Shown piece after piece: positions 6,211 to 9,885 of a DNA stretch of 9,885 bases. A program made the translations under genes and the position numbers. The stretch is taken from contig DZDC01000030.1 of NCBI GenBank assembly GCA_022736595.1, positions 13,649-23,533 of the forward strand, written 5' to 3'. How positions within the stretch are numbered: the stretch's first letter is position 1; each line of letters opens with the position of its first letter. The DNA comes from Draconibacterium orientale (GTDB taxonomy: Bacteria > Bacteroidota > Bacteroidia > Bacteroidales > UBA1556). The notes below the pieces were generated by a model, which was not told where the DNA came from, ran no database searches, and worked only from the letters and a program-made list of their open reading frames with translations.

Positions 6211-7323
6211 ATTATTGCGCATACTTTGGCCATAAGCTCCGGTGCTTCGTATGGCAAGTATATCGCCCCGCTTCAATTGGGGTAGTGCAATTTGCTTAAG
6301 AAAAATATCCGTGCTTTCGCAAATGGGACCCACCACATCGTATTTACGTACGTCCGAAACCTTGGAAGTGAGCGATTGAATCTGATGATAAGCTTGGTAA
6401 AGCGCAGGACGCATAAGGTCATTCATTCCAGCATCTACAATGGCAAAACTTCGAGCAGCGCCTTCTTTGATAAACAACACCTTAGTAATTAGCGATCCGC
6501 ATTGAGCCACCAAAGACCTTCCTAATTCAAAATGAATTTCCTGTCCTTCTTTGCGGTGAATTAGCTGATTAAATAGAGCAAAATAGGTTCTAAAATCTGA
6601 AACTTCGTTTTGATCTGGAGCATGATAATCAATTCCTAACCCGCCTCCTAAGTTGAGATGCTCAAATTCAATTCCATGGGATGAAAAGAATTCTTGAATC
6701 TTATTCACCTTAATACATAAACTTTTAAATGCTGAAAAGTCGGTGATTTGGGAACCGATATGAAAATGCAAGCCTACCAAGTTGATGCCTTTAAGCACGG
6801 GTAATTTCTCGATAATGGCATCTAATTCCCAGTGATTGATTCCAAATTTACTCTCTTCAATACCAGTAGTAATATAATGGTGGGTATTGGCATCGACATT
6901 GGGGTTGATTCGAAGAGCTATTCTGGCAATTTTATTATTTTGCAATGCCAAATCATTGATAACCATTAATTCAGGAATTGATTCAACATTGAAACTAAAA
7001 ATCTCATTAACGAGTCCTTGCTTAATTTCATTATCGGTTTTACCTACCCCAGCAAAGGCTATTTTTGAAGCACTAAAACCGTGATTTAATGCGTGCTGTA
7101 CTTCATTTCCACTTACACAATCGGCACCAAATCCCAATTCTTGAATCCTTTTTAACAACGGGGTATTGACGTTGGCTTTTAGGGCATAATGCAGATGAAA
7201 GTCATACTTATCAGCTTCGTTACGAGCTTGACGCAAGGTTTTTTCCAAAAGCCGCATATCATAAAAATAGAAGGGCGTATGGATTCCCTGCCTTTCTATA
7301 TCTTCAAAATCGATCTTTCGCAT
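6169..7323 (-). CDS. lysA: Diaminopimelate decarboxylase
   Basis: This cytoplasmic PLP enzyme (fold type III) converts meso-diaminopimelate to L-lysine and CO2, the last step of lysine synthesis. The 384-aa product shows YALKAN with the PLP lysine K49. It also has HFHIGSQ with H188, the phosphate-binding GGGLG (226-230), and ELGRS (266-270) in place of the more common EPGR. GPICESTD contains the active-site cysteine C335, and GAYGQSM with NYNMR lies near the C-terminus. DAGMNDLMRPALYQAYH (297-313) is typical of the short Bacteroidota form. Length is slightly below the usual 400-420 aa, with no missing motif. The gene starts 3 bp after lysC on the same strand, indicating one transcript. Its last codons are duplicated as a relic at 5363-5404. 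Confidence 0.96.
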   Translation of the reverse strand: MRKIDFEDIERQGIHTPFYFYDMRLLEKTLRQARNEADKYDFHLHYALKANVNTPLLKRIQELGFGADCVSGNEVQHALNHGFSASKIAFAGVGKTDNEIKQGLVNEIFSFNVESIPELMVINDLALQNNKIARIALRINPNVDANTHHYITTGIEESKFGINHWELDAIIEKLPVLKGINLVGLHFHIGSQITDFSAFKSLCIKVNKIQEFFSSHGIEFEHLNLGGGLGIDYHAPDQNEVSDFRTYFALFNQLIHRKEGQEIHFELGRSLVAQCGSLITKVLFIKEGAARSFAIVDAGMNDLMRPALYQAYHQIQSLTSKVSDVRKYDVVGPICESTDIFLKQIALPQLKRGDILAIRSTGAYGQSMRNNYNMRKDAQEWYQY

Positions 7324-7326
7324 GGA

Positions 7327-8643
7327 TTAAGATTTGAAGATTTGATTATGAAGTTGGTTGAGTGCCGTTGATTTATATTGGGCATCAATCAGAACACTTA
7401 CATTGTGATTACTGGCACCATAACTTATCATTTTAATTGGAACCTCTTGGAGTGCATTAAAGACCTGAGCAGCATACCCTTTGTGTTGGGTGGTCATATT
7501 GCCAACAATGGCAATGATGCATTGGTCCTTTTCCACTTCCACCAAAGCAAATCGACTCAAATCGTCAACTATGGCATCAAGATAGCGGGTATCGTCGATG
7601 GTAACGGCCACGGCCACTTCTGAAGTGGTAATCATATCGATGGAGGTTTTATAAACTTCAAAAATTTCAAAAACCTTTCTCAGAAATCCATAGGCATTCA
7701 ACATCCTTCCCGATTTTACGCGAACCACTGTAATGAGGTCTTTGGCTGCAATGGCTTTAATTCCATCTTTACCATAATAGGTATCGATGCATGTGCCTTC
7801 ATCCTCGGGTTTCATGGTGTTTTTGAGCCACACTGCAATGTCAGCTTTTCGAGCCGGTAAGAGACTGGATGGATGCAAAATCTTAGCACCAAAATATGCC
7901 AATTCTGCAGCCTCATCAAAAGACATTTGAGGCAGACTGCTGGTGTTGGCAACAAAACGGGGGTCGTTGTTGTGCACCCCACTGATGTCGGTCCAAATTT
8001 CAATGCGCTCTGCTCCCAACGCAGCACCAATTAAGGTAGCACTATAATCGCTGCCTCCACGCTTAAGATTATCGATTTCGCCGTAGGCATTGCGACAGAT
8101 ATATCCCTGCGTAACAAATATTTGATTCTCAGCAAAAGGCTGCAATTCCCTTTTCAAATTCTCAGAGATATAAAACTCATCAGGCTCTAAATCTTTATCA
8201 ATGCGCATAAAATTAAGGGCTTGCAGCAATTCCGCTTTTTGACCCTTTTCTAAAAGAAATAAATAAAATAAATGGGTACTCACCAATTCTCCATCGGCCA
8301 TTAATGCTTTTTCTTGCAACACATTAAACATTTTTCTTAAGAAGTCGCGTAGATATTCCAACCGCGCTATGACCACCGTTTTGGCCTGAAGTCGAAATGT
8401 TTCGGTAACAAAAAGCTCATCAATAAATTGGAAATAGCGCTCTTGCATTTGATCCAATTCCTTTCCCGCCTGAATTTCGTCGCGGCGGTGTAAAAACTGT
8501 GCAATCCGTTCCAATTGATTGGTGATGCCACTGATGGCGGATAAAACCACAATTTGAGGTTGTGAATCGGCAATAATTTCACTTACCACCTTCATTTGTT
8601 GCGGAGAGCCCACAGAGGTACCTCCAAATTTTCTAACGATCAT
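7327..8643 (-). CDS. lysC: Monofunctional aspartate kinase with C-terminal ACT domains
   Basis: This enzyme phosphorylates L-aspartate with ATP to give aspartyl-4-phosphate, the committed step toward lysine/diaminopimelate, threonine and methionine. The 438-aa product begins VRKFGGTSVGS (3-13), the kinase signature. RGGSDYSA (195-202) and WTDISGVHNNDPR (217-229) line the nucleotide and aspartate sites, and FGAKILHP (251-258) is the conserved helix. Two ACT units follow, at about 304-370 (VRVKSGRMLNAYGF) and 374-436 (IIAIVGNMTTQHKGYAAQVF). They are expected to bind lysine or threonine for feedback inhibition; the effector cannot be read from sequence. There is no homoserine dehydrogenase fusion. 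It is the promoter-proximal gene of a lysC-lysA operon and is divergent from the exchanger gene. The symbol follows its monofunctional form and lysA linkage. Confidence 0.95.
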   Translation of the reverse strand: MIVRKFGGTSVGSPQQMKVVSEIIADSQPQIVVLSAISGITNQLERIAQFLHRRDEIQAGKELDQMQERYFQFIDELFVTETFRLQAKTVVIARLEYLRDFLRKMFNVLQEKALMADGELVSTHLFYLFLLEKGQKAELLQALNFMRIDKDLEPDEFYISENLKRELQPFAENQIFVTQGYICRNAYGEIDNLKRGGSDYSATLIGAALGAERIEIWTDISGVHNNDPRFVANTSSLPQMSFDEAAELAYFGAKILHPSSLLPARKADIAVWLKNTMKPEDEGTCIDTYYGKDGIKAIAAKDLITVVRVKSGRMLNAYGFLRKVFEIFEVYKTSIDMITTSEVAVAVTIDDTRYLDAIVDDLSRFALVEVEKDQCIIAIVGNMTTQHKGYAAQVFNALQEVPIKMISYGASNHNVSVLIDAQYKSTALNQLHNQIFKS

Positions 8644-8660
8644 AGGAATAAAAATGTTGG

Positions 8661-8668
8661 CAAAAATA
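8661..8668 (-). promoter_or_regulatory. -7 element of the lysC-lysA operon
   Basis: The minus strand reads TATTTTTG, matching TAnnTTTG, 17 bp before the lysC ATG. No TTG lies 17-23 bp upstream (the nearest gives a 29-bp spacer). The implied leader of about 10 nt leaves no room for a lysine riboswitch or attenuator. Confidence 0.4.
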
Positions 8669-8786
8669 ACATTTAATTACTATTTATAACTTTCTGACAA
8701 TTTATTAAACTACAATAAATATAAATTGCCATATTTTTCACATCTCACTATAATTATTTTTCGCCGATACATTACAGCAAAAGCCC

Positions 8787-8794
8787 TATTTTTG
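8787..8794 (+). promoter_or_regulatory. -7 element of the exchanger gene
   Basis: TATTTTTG matches TAnnTTTG and lies 16 bp before the ATG at 8811. A T-rich TTTTTCG (8757-8763) sits 23 bp upstream in place of TTG. The leader would be about 10 nt and has no Shine-Dalgarno sequence. Confidence 0.45.
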
Positions 8795-8810
8795 CACAAA
8801 ATTTATTTCT

Positions 8811-9767
8811 ATGATTCTTTCAATTATTCTTATCCTTCTTGGTTTTGGGTTATTAATCTTAGGTGCAGAATGGATGGTAAACGGAGCTTCGGCTTTGGCA
8901 AAAAAATACCATATCTCCGATCTAGCCATTGGTTTAACCATAGTGGCTATGGGTACTTCAGCTCCGGAAATGGTGGTGAATACCATTGCAGCCTTCGAAG
9001 GGCATTCTGATATTGTTTTTGGTAATATCATTGGCAGCAACAATTTCAACCTATTTATGATTTTAGGTATCGTTGGTTTGATTATGCCCATTCGTGTTCA
9101 GTCAAGTACCGTTTGGAAAGAAATTCCTATCTCAATGTTGGCAGCGGTTGTATTAATTTTGTTGGCCAATCCAATTCTTGGACAAAGTAGTGCTTTAATA
9201 AGCCGTTGGGATGGATTGATTTTATTGGGGTTCTTTTTCGGGTTCCTCTATTACGTTTATACACAGATGCGAGCAGAGCCCACAAGCATAGAAACAGAGA
9301 TCCAACCCATGACTTCCTTCAAAATTACTTCCTTGATTGTTATCGGTATTGGGGGACTAGTTCTCGGTGGTAAATTGGTAGTTGATAATGCCATCGACAT
9401 TACTACAGCTATGGGTGTGAGCGAAAAAATTATTGGATTAACCATTATTGCTGCAGGAACTTCCTTGCCCGAATTGATGACTTCCGTGGTGGCGGCTTAT
9501 AAAAAGAACAGCGATATTGCCATTGGGAATGTGGTGGGAAGCAATATTTTCAATATCTTTCTAATTTTAGGCCTTAGTAGTGTTTTAAAGCCACTAGAAT
9601 ATAACTTGGCTTTCAACACCGATCTTTACCTCCTGATTGGTGGTACTTTCTTATTGTTTTTTGCCATGTTTACTGGAGGCAAAAGGAAGCTTGATCGCTG
9701 GGAAGCATTCATTTTACTCGCTATTTTTATAGCCTACACCATTTATTTGATAAGTAAAGAGCTTTAA
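8811..9767 (+). CDS. Calcium/sodium antiporter, CaCA superfamily (YrbG-like)
   Basis: A 318-aa inner-membrane protein with about ten hydrophobic segments in two inverted halves, the usual length for the YrbG-type branch. The first alpha repeat has GTSAPE (48-53) and GNIIGSNNFN (71-80). The second has GTSLPE (216-221) and GNVVGSNIFN (239-248). The acidic residues E53 and E221 and the Asn/Ser residues of GSN are the ion-binding positions in this family. Between the halves is a short hydrophilic loop, about 152-169, much shorter than the regulatory loop of eukaryotic exchangers. The expected role is export of Ca2+ or another cation in exchange for Na+ or H+; the actual ions cannot be decided here. 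One small oddity is N78, where the second repeat has Ile. The gene is divergent from lysC and ends in its own terminator. Confidence 0.93.
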   Translation: MILSIILILLGFGLLILGAEWMVNGASALAKKYHISDLAIGLTIVAMGTSAPEMVVNTIAAFEGHSDIVFGNIIGSNNFNLFMILGIVGLIMPIRVQSSTVWKEIPISMLAAVVLILLANPILGQSSALISRWDGLILLGFFFGFLYYVYTQMRAEPTSIETEIQPMTSFKITSLIVIGIGGLVLGGKLVVDNAIDITTAMGVSEKIIGLTIIAAGTSLPELMTSVVAAYKKNSDIAIGNVVGSNIFNIFLILGLSSVLKPLEYNLAFNTDLYLLIGGTFLLFFAMFTGGKRKLDRWEAFILLAIFIAYTIYLISKEL

Positions 9768-9787
9768 ATAAAGTTTATTGAAATAAA

Positions 9788-9821
9788 AAAAAACCGACCT
9801 CAATCATAAGGTCGGTTTTTT
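9788..9821. terminator. Strong hairpin terminator after the exchanger gene
   Basis: A 13-bp perfect stem (9788-9800 with 9809-9821, core ACCGACCT/AGGTCGGT) encloses an 8-base loop. Six T end the plus-strand arm, and a run of A precedes the other arm, so it can act in both directions. It starts 21 bp after the exchanger stop. Confidence 0.9.
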
Positions 9822-9834
9822 AATATCAAGGATT

Positions 9835-9885
9835 TTAGTACATGACAATTTTCAATTTAGACCGTCTAAGGTTGAGGTTGTATTG
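9835..9885 (-). CDS. Possible 3' end of a gene entering from the right edge (partial)
   Basis: On the minus strand one frame is open from the window edge for 16 codons (ending RRSKLKIVMY) to TAA at 9835-9837. The other two minus-strand frames close within a dozen codons. The stop sits 13 bp from the bidirectional terminator at 9788-9821, a position expected for a convergent gene end. The fragment is too short for any family assignment. Confidence 0.35.
   Translation of the reverse strand, partial: QYNLNLRRSKLKIVMY

Noticed and set aside
6520..6534. ELGR instead of EPGR in LysA, considered as a defective active site
   Set aside because: All other key residues (K49, H188, GGGLG, C335) are present, and the surrounding sequence looks like the normal short Bacteroidota LysA. 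It is more likely a lineage variant than damage.
8644..8810. Lysine riboswitch upstream of lysC
   Set aside because: The likely -7 element is 17 bp from the ATG. The gap also serves the divergent exchanger gene and shows no multi-stem leader.
8786..9091. 101-codon minus-strand open frame over the start of the exchanger gene
   Set aside because: It is antisense to the alpha-1 repeat of a clear CaCA protein. Its composition reflects the complementary strand only.

Overview
The window reads as a chromosomal segment of a Bacteroidota (Flavobacteriia/Cytophagia-like) bacterium. The evidence is AT-rich DNA, start codons without Shine-Dalgarno sequences, promoter elements of the Bacteroidota type (TTG, then TAnnTTTG), a large secreted protein with a type IX secretion (T9SS) C-terminal sorting domain, and lysA/lysC proteins with Bacteroidota-style motifs.

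Layout, left to right. A possible gene end enters from the left edge (1-60, +). It converges on a 602-aa secreted protein (93-1901, -) built from 37-residue helical repeats followed by YD-like beta repeats. Next is a membrane-anchored thioredoxin (2093-2533, -). A 352-bp divergent intergenic region holds the thioredoxin promoter and a second promoter with a run of seven G in its spacer. The second promoter faces an 806-aa multidomain T9SS-secreted protein (2886-5306, +). A small lipoprotein of unknown family follows (5431-5979, +). Then come lysA (6169-7323, -) and lysC (7327-8643, -), an apparent operon with a 3-bp gap. A divergent Ca2+/Na+:cation antiporter family gene (8811-9767, +) ends in a strong hairpin terminator. 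A short open frame from the right edge (9835-9885, -) may be the end of another gene.

The most notable structure lies between the T9SS gene and lysA. A block made of a terminator hairpin plus the last codons of lysA occurs twice, at 5325-5404 and 6131-6210. The second copy is preceded directly by a 39-bp remnant (6092-6130) matching part of the T9SS sorting domain (5178-5216). The lipoprotein gene sits between the two copies. This looks like the scar of an old tandem duplication of '[T9SS gene]-terminator-[lysA 3' end]', in which the second T9SS copy was almost wholly lost or replaced. The two terminators differ by two compensatory base-pair changes, so both hairpins appear to have been kept functional.

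Functionally, lysC and lysA are the first and last steps of diaminopimelate/lysine synthesis and belong together. The other genes (cell-surface proteins, thioredoxin, ion exchanger) are separate transcription units. I see no CRISPR array, insertion sequence, phage gene, tRNA or rRNA.
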